Below, one piece after another: positions 17,123 to 25,353 of a stretch of 35,951 bases of DNA; the stretch's first letter is position 1, and the number at the start of each line of letters is the position of its first letter. The DNA is taken from positions 1 through 35,951 of the forward strand of contig JAFWRM010000025.1 of NCBI GenBank assembly GCA_017519975.1, given 5' to 3'. Under the pieces are notes generated by a model. That model was not told where the DNA came from. It was given only the letters and a program-made list of their open reading frames with translations, and ran no database searches. Source of the DNA: Oscillospiraceae bacterium. Its GTDB lineage: Bacteria > Bacillota > Clostridia > Oscillospirales > Oscillospiraceae. A program made the position numbers and the translations under genes.

Positions 17123-18811
17123 TCAGTCCTGAGAGATCCACGCCTCGGAAGGCAGCCAGATGGTGCCGGCGCCCCACTCGGCAAAGCCGGTGTCGTGCAC
17201 GTAGTTTTTCATGATGAAGCAGTCGGGGATATTATAGAGCGGAATGACGACCATGTTCTCCATAATGATCTTGTGAATCTCCTGCAGCAGAGCGTCGTCT
17301 GCTTCGGGGGATCTTCCGGCAGCCTGCTCAGCTTCGTACAGAGGCTCGGTCGGACGCCATACGTCAGGCATGTAGGTCCAGCTGTATTCGCCGGTCGCAT
17401 CGTCCTTCTTGACGTCAAGGTACAGGCCGAACGTATTGCCGATCTGAGCCAGCGATCTGGTATGCTGGACCAGGCAGCCATTGTCCCAGCCGCCGAATCT
17501 GTAGTTGGAATAACCACCGGAATCGGGGAACTCCAGTTCCACGGTGATGCCCACCTTGCCGAGCATCTCCTGGATGGCTACGACGATGTCGGAGTCAACC
17601 ATGTTCGGCATGACGTAGAACTTCATGGAGAAGCCATTCTCATATCCGGCTTCCTTCAGCAACTCGGCAGCCTTGGCGGGATCATAGGAAACGTCGTAAG
17701 AGGAATCCAGATGTGCGCCCCAGGCTTCGGGAACAAACTGAGTAGCAGCCTCCAGAATGCCGAAACCTCTGGCAGCGATCAATGCGTCACGGTCGATGGC
17801 GTAGGAAACAGCCTGACGGACGCGGATGTCGGACAGCGGATCACCCTCGTCGTTGGAGCTCGGCATGAGAGAGACCGGGCCGATGGAGTTGGTCGCCATG
17901 TACAGGGCGTCAGAAGCCGTCAGGGTGATGATCTGCTGCGCGTTCGTGGTATTCAGAACGTCAACGCCGTCTTCACCGTCGAGCTGCATAGCCGTATTCT
18001 GGGTCATGGTATCGGACATGAAGATGTAAGTGACAGAATCCAGATAGGGTTTGCCTTCCTGCCAGTAATTCTCATTCTTCACAAAGGTGATGGACTGACC
18101 GTGGATATATTCCTTCATGATGAACGGCCCGGTACCTACGGGATTCTCCTGGGCCTTCTCTTCGCCATTGGCTTCGTAATACTCCTTGGAGATCATGGAG
18201 AAGGAATGAGAGGCGAACGTGGAAAGAATGGTGTTGGCCCAGTTGTCGAGATGGACCTTGACCTTATAGTCGCCGATCTTTTCCGCGCTCAGCACGCTCG
18301 GGCTGATGGAACCGGCGTCAATGAAGTGAGTGATGTTCCACACGCAGACGTCCGCGTTAAAATCGGAACCGTCGGTAAACTTGACGCCCTCACGAAGCGT
18401 GAACGTTACGCTGGGCTCTTCCGTGTCAACTTCCCACTCGGTGGCAAGCCAGGGACCAATGTTGCCGTTGGAGGCCTCTGTCAGCAGGGTCTCTCCAAAA
18501 GGTACGCAGAGGTTAACGTCGATGCCGATCACGTTCCAGGGAACACCGATCGGAGTAGCGCCTTCAGCAACGCTGACAATCCGAAGATTGCCTCCGTACT
18601 GGGGTCCCTCACTGGCGGCGGGTTCCTCGGATTCTCCGCTAGGGGCAGGGGTCTCCTCGCCCGAAGGTGCCGGAGTCGGGGTTTCCTCCTTGGACGGCGT
18701 GTCCTGTGAACCGCTGCCATCTGGCTGCGGCGTCGGCTGTGAAGAATTTCCACAAGCTGCAAGCGCCAGAAGCATCAGCACGGCCAGAACCAAAGCTAAA
18801 ACCTTTTTCAT
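17123..18811 (-). CDS. Family 5 extracellular solute-binding lipoprotein (DppA/OppA-like)
   Basis: A 562-residue binding protein of the peptide/nickel family. A lysine-rich start and hydrophobic signal end in the lipobox LAAC, with Cys20 as lipid anchor. A low-complexity Pro/Ser/Glu/Thr linker follows, to about residue 70. The binding domain begins GGNLRIVSVAEGATPIG. Hallmarks are PSVTFTLREGVKFTDGSDFNADV and RVRQAVSYAIDRDALI. I chose ATG at 18811: AAAGGAG lies seven bases before it and overlaps the longer reading that starts six codons upstream. A TATAAT at 18834-18839 is close to the ribosome site, and no good -35 is seen. Transcription may also come from the MATE gene 61 bp upstream. The ligand is unknown. 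Confidence 0.93.
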   Translation of the reverse strand: MKKVLALVLAVLMLLALAACGNSSQPTPQPDGSGSQDTPSKEETPTPAPSGEETPAPSGESEEPAASEGPQYGGNLRIVSVAEGATPIGVPWNVIGIDVNLCVPFGETLLTEASNGNIGPWLATEWEVDTEEPSVTFTLREGVKFTDGSDFNADVCVWNITHFIDAGSISPSVLSAEKIGDYKVKVHLDNWANTILSTFASHSFSMISKEYYEANGEEKAQENPVGTGPFIMKEYIHGQSITFVKNENYWQEGKPYLDSVTYIFMSDTMTQNTAMQLDGEDGVDVLNTTNAQQIITLTASDALYMATNSIGPVSLMPSSNDEGDPLSDIRVRQAVSYAIDRDALIAARGFGILEAATQFVPEAWGAHLDSSYDVSYDPAKAAELLKEAGYENGFSMKFYVMPNMVDSDIVVAIQEMLGKVGITVELEFPDSGGYSNYRFGGWDNGCLVQHTRSLAQIGNTFGLYLDVKKDDATGEYSWTYMPDVWRPTEPLYEAEQAAGRSPEADDALLQEIHKIIMENMVVIPLYNIPDCFIMKNYVHDTGFAEWGAGTIWLPSEAWISQD

Positions 18812-18872
18812 TTTTTGCGCTCCTTTCATTTATATTATATGGCTAATGAAAAAGTACATTGTTAAGTAGCCT

Positions 18873-20273
18873 TCATCCAGGCAAATCCGGGGATCTGTCT
18901 TCCAGTTTTCTCAGCACACCCCTGTATACGGAAAAATACATGGTAAGATAACAGGCAAGGCCTCCGACCACATTGGAGATCGGTTCCGCCATCAGGACCC
19001 CGTCTACACCGAGGTTGAAAACTCTCGGAAGTATGAAGATCAGCGGGGCCACCAGAATCACTTTTCTCAGCAGTGAGAAGAACATTGCCGTTTTGGCTCT
19101 ACCCAAAGCCATTGAAACCATCTGGCCCGTCAACTGCAGACCCATGGCGAAAATACAGGCAAAATAAACGTGGAAGCAGTGAGTACCTATCGGAATCATT
19201 TCAGGATCGCTGTTGAATATCCGGATAAAGAACTCCGGCTTCCACTGAATCACTGCCCAAACGATCACGCAGTATATCAAGGATCCGATTGTTACGAATC
19301 GTATTGTCTCTCTGACGCGTTCATATTTTTTTGCGCCGTAATTGTATGCCACCACGGGGCTGGCTCCACTAGTCAAGCCATTTACGCCCGCGAATACAAT
19401 ATCCCGGACAGAATTGATGATAGTCATCACGCTCACGTACATAGTTCCGCCCAGTTCCCTGAGTTGCGTGTTGTACAGCCGCTGAACAAGGCTGTTTGTA
19501 AACGAAAGCATAAATCCACTTGCCCCCAGGGCTGCAATCTTTCCCACCAGCCTTCCTTGGAGTCTCATCTTATGGATCTGCAATTGTACCAAGGCGTTCT
19601 TTCTCGTCAGGAAAAGGAGCACCCATAGTGCGGAGATCGTCTGTGCAATCACTGTAGCCAGTGCCGCGCCTTTAACGCCCATTTTCAGTCCGAAAATCAG
19701 AATTGGATCCAGAATAATATTGACAATTGCACCAATTGCAACAGTCATCATCCCGTAATTCGAGGATCCTTGGGCATTTACAAAGGGATTCATCCCCAAA
19801 CTGATCATCACCGTGATGATTCCAAAAAGGTAAACGGAAAAATACTGTTTTGCATATGGAAAGGTTGTCTCATCTGCGCCAAGCCAGTAAAGCAGGGGTT
19901 CTTGGACAATCAAGCTGCTGGCTGTCAGAAGAACGCCAAATATCAGCAACATCCCGAAAGCGTTGCCCATGATGCTTCCAGCTTCTTCTTTATCTCCTCT
20001 CCCGCGGGCCTGAGAAAACAGAGGTCCTCCACCAATCCCACACAGATTTGCAAATGCGATGATGACGCTGATTGCTGGCGCGCAGATACCAATGCCCGTG
20101 AGTGCCAATCTGCCTACGTCAGGCAATCGTCCGATATACATCCGGTCAACAATGTTGTATAAAACGGTGATAATCTGTGCCAGTGTCATAGGTCCAGCCA
20201 TACGAAGCACATTGGACGCGATGCTGCCTTGAGAAAAGTCTCCCTTACTCTTCCGCTGTGTATCTGCTCCCAT
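18873..20273 (-). CDS. MATE-family multidrug/metabolite exporter
   Basis: A 466-residue membrane protein with about 12 hydrophobic helices. The N-terminal half has PMTLAQIITVLYNIVDRMYIGRLPDVG and the middle has AIVNIILDPILIFGLKMGVKGAALATVIAQ. The C-terminal half repeats the pattern with GLTSGASPVVAYNYGAKKYERVRETIR. These are standard MATE signatures (MatE domain twice). Such proteins export drugs or metabolites using a Na+ or H+ gradient. The gene is AT-richer than the operon that follows. It diverges from a LysR gene and lies 61 bp upstream of the solute-binding protein. It may remove a toxic pathway intermediate or may simply be an independent efflux unit. Confidence 0.93.
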   Translation of the reverse strand: MGADTQRKSKGDFSQGSIASNVLRMAGPMTLAQIITVLYNIVDRMYIGRLPDVGRLALTGIGICAPAISVIIAFANLCGIGGGPLFSQARGRGDKEEAGSIMGNAFGMLLIFGVLLTASSLIVQEPLLYWLGADETTFPYAKQYFSVYLFGIITVMISLGMNPFVNAQGSSNYGMMTVAIGAIVNIILDPILIFGLKMGVKGAALATVIAQTISALWVLLFLTRKNALVQLQIHKMRLQGRLVGKIAALGASGFMLSFTNSLVQRLYNTQLRELGGTMYVSVMTIINSVRDIVFAGVNGLTSGASPVVAYNYGAKKYERVRETIRFVTIGSLIYCVIVWAVIQWKPEFFIRIFNSDPEMIPIGTHCFHVYFACIFAMGLQLTGQMVSMALGRAKTAMFFSLLRKVILVAPLIFILPRVFNLGVDGVLMAEPISNVVGGLACYLTMYFSVYRGVLRKLEDRSPDLPG

Positions 20274-20364
20274 CTACTCCATCTCACTTTTAAAAATGTG
20301 ACCTGAATAACAGTAACCGCTATCTGTTCAGTACGGAGAAACTGCGACGTAGTTATGGAAAAAC

Positions 20365-20393
20365 TTGCTTTTTTAAATGAAATTCAGTATAAT
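20365..20393 (+). promoter_or_regulatory. Predicted promoter of LysR gene 2
   Basis: TTGCTT (20365-20370), a 17-nt spacer and a perfect TATAAT (20388-20393) on the plus strand, 62 bp before the LysR start. The region 20274-20455 also has to hold the divergent MATE promoter. For that I see only a weak TATTAT on the other strand, overlapping this box, which would fit cross-regulation. Confidence 0.55.
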
Positions 20394-20455
20394 ATTGTTC
20401 CTGACTTGTATGCTCTCGGCCGCAATTTCGAATACGATCAGAAAGATGGGTAGTT

Positions 20456-21376
20456 ATGGAACTGTTCGCTCTTCAGTGTTTTATGGCTCTGATCGAAGAA
20501 GAAAAGTTTTCTTCCGCAGCTGAAAAAATGCATCTGTCACAGTCCTCATTCTCCAAGACAATCTCTGCTCTTGAGGAGGAGGTCGGCACCCGCCTGTTTA
20601 ACAGGACTCCGCAAGGCACGTTATTAAACGATGCAGGCAAACTGCTGCTGCCGTTTGTGGATAGGATCCTTTCCTCCTACAACGATGCCGAAACGCATCT
20701 TAATCAATTCTATGTTGAGGAAGAAAAAACCATCCACTTATATACACATGCATATCTGACATCATATGGAATCCAGCATTTTCTATCCATTTACAAAGCC
20801 GATAATCCCGATGTGGATGTCGTTTTTCATGAATGTGATACCATGCTGGCACTGACACAAATCAGCACAGCTGAAAACCATATTGGAATTGTATTTACCT
20901 ATCCGGAACTAATCACAGAATACGCTGAAAACCGTTCCGTTCATTTTATTCCCCTCATGAGCGATGATATTGTCGCCGTCATGCATAAGAATCATGCTCT
21001 AGCGAATTGTAATGTAATATCGATCAAGCAACTCAAAAATCAATCGCTCCACATCATTTCTGAGCGTCAGGATCCTGCTCTCCATCGTTTCCTTTCTACA
21101 GAACTGCATACAAAGGGTCTTCGATATGAAAACTCCAATTTCAACTTGTGGGCAACAACAGTGAATCTTTTCATCCAAAACAAAAACATGGTCTATCTAA
21201 CCGCAAGATGTATTGCTGATTTCATTTTGGAGGAAGCTGATAATCTTGTGCTTTGTCCAATACGGGGCATTAACCCCATCCAAGTATCGGTAGTGGGAAA
21301 TACCGCTTCTTCCTGCTCGTCGCCGCTGGAACATTTCTATACCTTTGCGCGGAATTACTCATCTACAGAAATGTAA
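20456..21376 (+). CDS. LysR-family transcriptional regulator 2
   Basis: A 306-residue LysR-type regulator. The N-terminal helix-turn-helix reads MELFALQCFMALIEEEKFSS, then LSQSSFSKTISALEEEVGTRLFNRTP, the classical LysR signature. The effector-binding domain begins near residue 90. It is divergently transcribed from the MATE exporter, the usual layout for a regulator and its target. The gene is AT-rich, like LysR 1 and the MATE gene. The ribosome site before ATG is weak. It probably controls the MATE gene and perhaps the importer operon beyond it. The effector is unknown. Confidence 0.92.
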   Translation: MELFALQCFMALIEEEKFSSAAEKMHLSQSSFSKTISALEEEVGTRLFNRTPQGTLLNDAGKLLLPFVDRILSSYNDAETHLNQFYVEEEKTIHLYTHAYLTSYGIQHFLSIYKADNPDVDVVFHECDTMLALTQISTAENHIGIVFTYPELITEYAENRSVHFIPLMSDDIVAVMHKNHALANCNVISIKQLKNQSLHIISERQDPALHRFLSTELHTKGLRYENSNFNLWATTVNLFIQNKNMVYLTARCIADFILEEADNLVLCPIRGINPIQVSVVGNTASSCSSPLEHFYTFARNYSSTEM

Positions 21377-21623
21377 TTCTTTATATTTGATTGTATTTTT
21401 AGAGTATCCTTTTGTATTGTTCCAAGTCAATTTGATTTTAGAAAAGTCATTTTTCCAAAAGCGAAATCGTCTTTTTCAATATGACCATTCAGAATTAATA
21501 CTCAGAACAGATTCAGTTCTTTTGTCTTTTTCTTTTCCCATGTACTGGAAATAATAAAGAAAGAAAAGTTTTCTTTTTCTCCCCCAGTTGAACCGGGGAT
21601 ATATTTGTCTCTAAAGAGCCAGG
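21377..21623. other. AT-rich non-coding spacer
   Basis: Very AT-rich DNA with poly-T tracts between the convergent LysR 2 and response-regulator genes. Apart from a short AGAAAAGTTTTCT palindrome near 21563 and CCCC/GGGG arms near 21581-21598, I see nothing. No reading frame here has a ribosome site or family likeness. Confidence 0.6.
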
Positions 21624-21660
21624 AAAAAAGCCCGGGAACGGTCTCTGCCGTTCCCGGGCT
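21624..21660 (-). terminator. Rho-independent terminator of the potassium operon
   Basis: The stem AGCCCGGGAACGG / CCGTTCCCGGGCT (13 bp) has a 6-nt loop and a T6 tract on the minus strand. It lies 40 bp after the kdpE-like stop codon. The core is the same as that of the terminator at 26823-26861. Confidence 0.9.
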
Positions 21661-21700
21661 TCCCTGTTAACTCTTTCTGTTTCCCGACCGCGCCGCGGGG

Positions 21701-22402
21701 TCAGTCGACCTTCAGCATGCGGTAGCCGATGCCTACGTGCGTCTGAATGTATTTCGGCTGGTCCGGACCGGATTCGATCTTCTTCCGCAGGGTCGTCATG
21801 AAGACGCGCAGGGACGCCACATCGTTCTCCCAGGTCCGTCCCCAGATGTTCTGCGTGATGTACGTATGGGTCAGTACCTTTCCGGTGTTTCTTGCCAGCA
21901 GGCACAGCAGCTTGTACTCCATGGATGTCAGCTTCAGCTCCTCTCCATCCAGGAAGGCGACGCCGGCGGAATAGTCGATCGTCAGCTTTCCGTTCGCATA
22001 GACGGAACGCTCGCCTCCGTTATCGGCGTTCATCAGCGTCAGCCGGCGGATCGTGACACGGAGGCGCGCCAGAAGCTCCTCCACGGAGAAGGGCTTGGTC
22101 AGATAATCATCCGCCCCCGCGTCGAGCGCCTCGATCTTGTCCGCGTCGTCGCTTCTGGCGCTGATCACGATGATCGGCACGTTCGACCAGCTGCGGATCT
22201 GGCGGATCACCTCGACGCCATCCATATCCGGCAGTCCCAGATCGAGAAAAACGACGTCCGGATTATGGGAAGACGCCGCCAGGATCGCCTCAGCCCCGTT
22301 TTTCGCCGTGAGATACCGGTACTCGTGGGTCTTCAGTGTCGTGACGATCAGATTGCGGACCGGTGCATCGTCTTCCGTCACCAGAATGACGTGGTTATTC
22401 AT
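21701..22402 (-). CDS. kdpE: KdpE-like OmpR-family response regulator
   Basis: A 233-residue response regulator. The receiver domain has acidic residues EDD at 10-12, the phosphoacceptor Asp54 in VVFLDLGLPDMDG, and KPF with the conserved lysine. The OmpR/PhoB winged-helix domain runs from about 130, with LTSMEYKLLCLLARNTGKVLTHTYI and the end RKKIESGPDQPKYIQTHVGIGYRM. These are KdpE-type features. It overlaps the sensor kinase gene by 8 bp (ATGAATAA), so the pair is translationally coupled. It probably binds the direct repeats upstream of ktrB and controls its own operon. The kdpE name is by similarity of the pair; no kdpFABC is present in the window. Confidence 0.9.
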   Translation of the reverse strand: MNNHVILVTEDDAPVRNLIVTTLKTHEYRYLTAKNGAEAILAASSHNPDVVFLDLGLPDMDGVEVIRQIRSWSNVPIIVISARSDDADKIEALDAGADDYLTKPFSVEELLARLRVTIRRLTLMNADNGGERSVYANGKLTIDYSAGVAFLDGEELKLTSMEYKLLCLLARNTGKVLTHTYITQNIWGRTWENDVASLRVFMTTLRKKIESGPDQPKYIQTHVGIGYRMLKVD

Positions 22403-24371
22403 TGAACGCTACCTCCTTCATCGGCAGTGAAACGGTAAAGCAGCAGCCGCTCGGCTCGTTGTCCGTAAGCGTGATCGTGCCGCGATGCGCTTCGATGATG
22501 GCTCTGCACAGCGTGAGTCCGAGCCCGAGCCCGCGGCGTCCGTCGGACACCTTGTTCCTGCCGGTATAAAACATTTCGAACACGTGCGGTTTCACGTCGT
22601 CGGGGATGCCCGGTCCGTTGTCCCGCACGACGATGACCGCTTTCTCTCCGGACTGGCGGCTCTCGACGCGGATATCCGAACCGGCGGGCGTATTCTTGAC
22701 GGCGTTGTTGATAAGATTGATCATCACCAGCATGATCAGTCGGGCGTCCATGTTCACGAGCAGGAGGTCTTCGCTCTCCTGTACCGTCAGATGATGCTGA
22801 GCCGCGTTTCTGTCGACGTGCTTCAGCGCCTCCTCAATGACGTCTCCCACGACTTCCAGGGAAAGATTGAGCTGCATCTGTCCGTTTTCGATGCGGGAAA
22901 TGGAAAGCAGGTTTTCCACCAGGTCGATGAGCCATTCCGAATCATCGTAGATGTCCGCAAAGATCTGTTTCAGCGTTTCGTCGTCCATCTGCCGGTAATG
23001 GGACAGCAGATTGTCCGCGTTCCCGGAGATCGACGTCAGCGGGGTGCGGATGTCGTGTGAAATGGACCGCAGGATATTCGACCGCAGCTGTTCGTTGCGG
23101 GCGATGACGGAAGCCTGTTCCTTTTCCTCCGCGTTCCTCAGATTTTCGAGGGCGAGGGCGCACTCCCCCAGAATGGACGTCACGATGCTGTTTTCAAAGG
23201 GTTCCAGGGGCTGCCTGTTCAGCCGGACGGCGATCACCCCGTAGCAGTAGTCGTTCAGGCAGATCGCGCGGTACTGGCCCTTCGCCTTCCCGTACCGTTC
23301 CATGCGGAACCCCGCGGCCTGCTGACTGCGAAACACCCACTGCGCGATCTCCATCTCGTTCTCGTCCGCGTCCGATGCTTCCCCGTCGGACTGCTCCGGG
23401 CCGAACGCCGAACCGCCTCCCAGTTTTCCGTCGCTTTCCCGCGGGAAAATGACCACGTTCCGGTTCAGCAGCATGATGATCTGGCGTGCGGTGATCCGCA
23501 TGACCTCATCCGCCTTTTCCGCTTTCTGCAGAAGCTGATTCGTATCCAGCAGGGTCTTGGTCCGGAACGCCTCCCGGGCCGACTGGCTTGCGTTCCTCTT
23601 GATCCGGTTGGCCAGCGTCCCGGTGATCAGCGAAGAGATCAGCATGATGGCGAACGTTACCGGATATTCCGCCTCATAGGTATGAAAGCTGAACCGGGGA
23701 TCGATGAAGAACCAGTTGAACAGCAGAACACTGGCCAGGGACCCCAGCGCTCCGTAAAGCGGGCTGACGGTCAGCACCGAGATCACCAGAACGCCGAGAA
23801 TGAACACGGTGATGATGTTTGATTCGGAAAAACCGAAACGTGTGAACAGCAGCCCTATGCCCGTACACACGGCAAGGATCAGCAGGGTGACGATCAGATC
23901 TCTGCCCGTCGGACGGATCAGGCCGGCGTCGTAAAGGCCTTTCCTCTGCTGCTTGATATCCGCGACGGAGTCCGGGATGATGTAAACGTCCACGTCCGGA
24001 GCGCTCAGGATGATCTGCTCCGTCAGCTGCGGCCGGCTCCAGATGTGCCGTCTTCCGATCCCGCTCCGCCCGACCACGATCTTCGTCGCGTCGGAGATAT
24101 GCGCGTACTCCGCCACCTGCGCCGGGACGTCGTCGCCGATGACCGTCGTGATGGCGGCGCCGCAGTTCTCGGCGAAGCGGATGTTGTTCTGCAGCCGGGC
24201 TTTATCCTCCGCGGGGATCGCGTCGTAATTCGTCGGTCGGACGTAGATCGCCGTCAGTGTGGCGTGAAAGGCGTCGGCCATTTTCGCGGCGGCTTCGATG
24301 ACCTTCGGATTGGACGGCGAAGGAGAGAGGCAGACGAGTATGTGCTCGCCCCTCTCGGAATTCCTGCTCAT
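22395..24371 (-). CDS. kdpD: Short KdpD-like sensor histidine kinase with USP domain
   Basis: A 658-residue membrane kinase. Its order is a universal-stress-protein domain (about 8-135), four membrane helices of the DUF4118 type (about 157-255), and a GAF-like domain (about 275-410). These are followed by HisKA with SHDIRTPLTSISGN (phosphorylated His439) and an HATPase domain with NLINNAVKNTP and DNGPGIPDD. Typical KdpD is about 900 residues and starts with a Walker-containing KdpD domain, which is absent here. SPS at 16-18, twenty residues, then LTAIY at 39-43 fits the SXS-X20-FTAXY motif linked to c-di-AMP binding in Staphylococcus aureus KdpD, with Leu for Phe. I chose the ATG at 24371, eight bases behind AGGAGG, over an upstream GTG. 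Confidence 0.9.
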   Translation of the reverse strand: MSRNSERGEHILVCLSPSPSNPKVIEAAAKMADAFHATLTAIYVRPTNYDAIPAEDKARLQNNIRFAENCGAAITTVIGDDVPAQVAEYAHISDATKIVVGRSGIGRRHIWSRPQLTEQIILSAPDVDVYIIPDSVADIKQQRKGLYDAGLIRPTGRDLIVTLLILAVCTGIGLLFTRFGFSESNIITVFILGVLVISVLTVSPLYGALGSLASVLLFNWFFIDPRFSFHTYEAEYPVTFAIMLISSLITGTLANRIKRNASQSAREAFRTKTLLDTNQLLQKAEKADEVMRITARQIIMLLNRNVVIFPRESDGKLGGGSAFGPEQSDGEASDADENEMEIAQWVFRSQQAAGFRMERYGKAKGQYRAICLNDYCYGVIAVRLNRQPLEPFENSIVTSILGECALALENLRNAEEKEQASVIARNEQLRSNILRSISHDIRTPLTSISGNADNLLSHYRQMDDETLKQIFADIYDDSEWLIDLVENLLSISRIENGQMQLNLSLEVVGDVIEEALKHVDRNAAQHHLTVQESEDLLLVNMDARLIMLVMINLINNAVKNTPAGSDIRVESRQSGEKAVIVVRDNGPGIPDDVKPHVFEMFYTGRNKVSDGRRGLGLGLTLCRAIIEAHRGTITLTDNEPSGCCFTVSLPMKEVAFNE

Positions 24372-24434
24372 GCCGATCACCTCCTGTCCGTGCGTTTGCG
24401 TCGCGTTTATTATATCGCAATCAACGTGTCCGCG

Positions 24435-24647
24435 CTACTGTCGTCCCTTCCGGCCCGTTTTCTGAAGACGGGAGGCGCCCGCGTTCTGAGAACGCCCGTC
24501 TCTTTTCCGTTCTTCCTCCATCTCGCCGCTCAGGTGTTTCCGCGTATCTCTTCTCACTTTCTCCATGAACCGTCCGAATCGGGTCAGCGCTGCGTAACAG
24601 AGGGCGAAGAATGCCGCGACGATGGAGATCAGGATCACGTCTTCCAT
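24435..24647 (-). CDS. Small single-helix membrane protein in the ktr-kdp operon
   Basis: A 70-residue protein with one hydrophobic helix at residues 4-24 (VILISIVAAFFALCYAALTRF), then a basic, charged cytoplasmic tail rich in Arg, Lys and Glu. The ATG lies nine bases behind AAGGAGG, which supports real translation. It sits between ktrA (44 bp) and kdpD (63 bp) on the same strand. In layout it recalls KdpF, the small helix subunit of the Kdp ATPase, but it is more than twice as long and I cannot show homology. A regulatory or stabilising subunit of the KtrAB channel or of the sensor is a guess. Confidence 0.7.
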   Translation of the reverse strand: MEDVILISIVAAFFALCYAALTRFGRFMEKVRRDTRKHLSGEMEEERKRDGRSQNAGASRLQKTGRKGRQ

Positions 24648-24691
24648 TCTTCTTCGCCTCCTTCCGCCAACGTCGTCCTGTTTTCTGCCGC

Positions 24692-25339
24692 TTACATGCG
24701 GAAACACTTCTGGATGGTTCTCTTTTCCCCAAGCACGAGCATTGTCTTGCTTGCGTTCAGAATGGTCTCAGGCGTAACGGAAAGATTCATTTTCCCGTTT
24801 TCCCTCACGGCCATGATGTTGATCCCATACCGTTTTCGAATGTCGATCTCTCCGACGCTTTTTCCCGCCCATTCCCGGGGGATGGGCACTTCAAAGATGG
24901 CGTGATCCTCATCCAGCCTGACGTAATCCAGAACGTGATCCGAAGCGTACCGTATGGCCGCCCATTCCGCGATCTGCTTTTCGGGATTGATCACCTCGTC
25001 GGCACCGTTCCTCAGCAGAAACTTCGTCTGAACGTCCCGATCCGCGCGGGAGACCACGAGCCGGCCTCCGAGTTCCTTCAGCAAAGACGTCGTTTCCAGC
25101 GAGCTTTGAAAATCGCCCCCGATGGTCACGATGCACACGTCGTAGTTGTTGACCCCCAGCGTTCTGAGGAACGCTTCGTTCGTGCTGTCGCCGATCTGCG
25201 CGTCCGTCACGTACGGAAGGATGCTGTTGATCCGTTCCTCATCCTTATCGACGGCCATTACCTCGTGCCCCTGTTCGTGAAACTGCCTGGCAAGCAGCGA
25301 GCCGAAGCGGTTCACTCCGATCAGCAGTATGGATTTCAT
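24692..25339 (-). CDS. ktrA: KtrA/TrkA-type potassium channel regulatory subunit
   Basis: A 215-residue cytoplasmic RCK protein. The N-terminal Rossmann fold has ILLIGVNRFGSLLARQF and the acidic VDKDEER at the end of strand 2, which binds nucleotide. Strands with IVTIGGDFQSSLETT follow. The C-terminal RCK_C (TrkA_C) domain runs from about 135, with DEDHAIFEVPIPREWAGKSVGEID. RCK_C domains of KtrA bind c-di-AMP in some Bacillota. The length matches KtrA (about 220) rather than the duplicated TrkA (about 450). It starts 14 bp after ktrB, with GGGAGG in the gap. Confidence 0.95.
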   Translation of the reverse strand: MKSILLIGVNRFGSLLARQFHEQGHEVMAVDKDEERINSILPYVTDAQIGDSTNEAFLRTLGVNNYDVCIVTIGGDFQSSLETTSLLKELGGRLVVSRADRDVQTKFLLRNGADEVINPEKQIAEWAAIRYASDHVLDYVRLDEDHAIFEVPIPREWAGKSVGEIDIRKRYGINIMAVRENGKMNLSVTPETILNASKTMLVLGEKRTIQKCFRM

Positions 25340-25353
25340 GGATTCTTCCTCCC

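Noticed and set aside
24435-24647. KdpF subunit
   Set aside because: The layout is similar, but it is more than twice the usual length and no KdpA, B or C is present.
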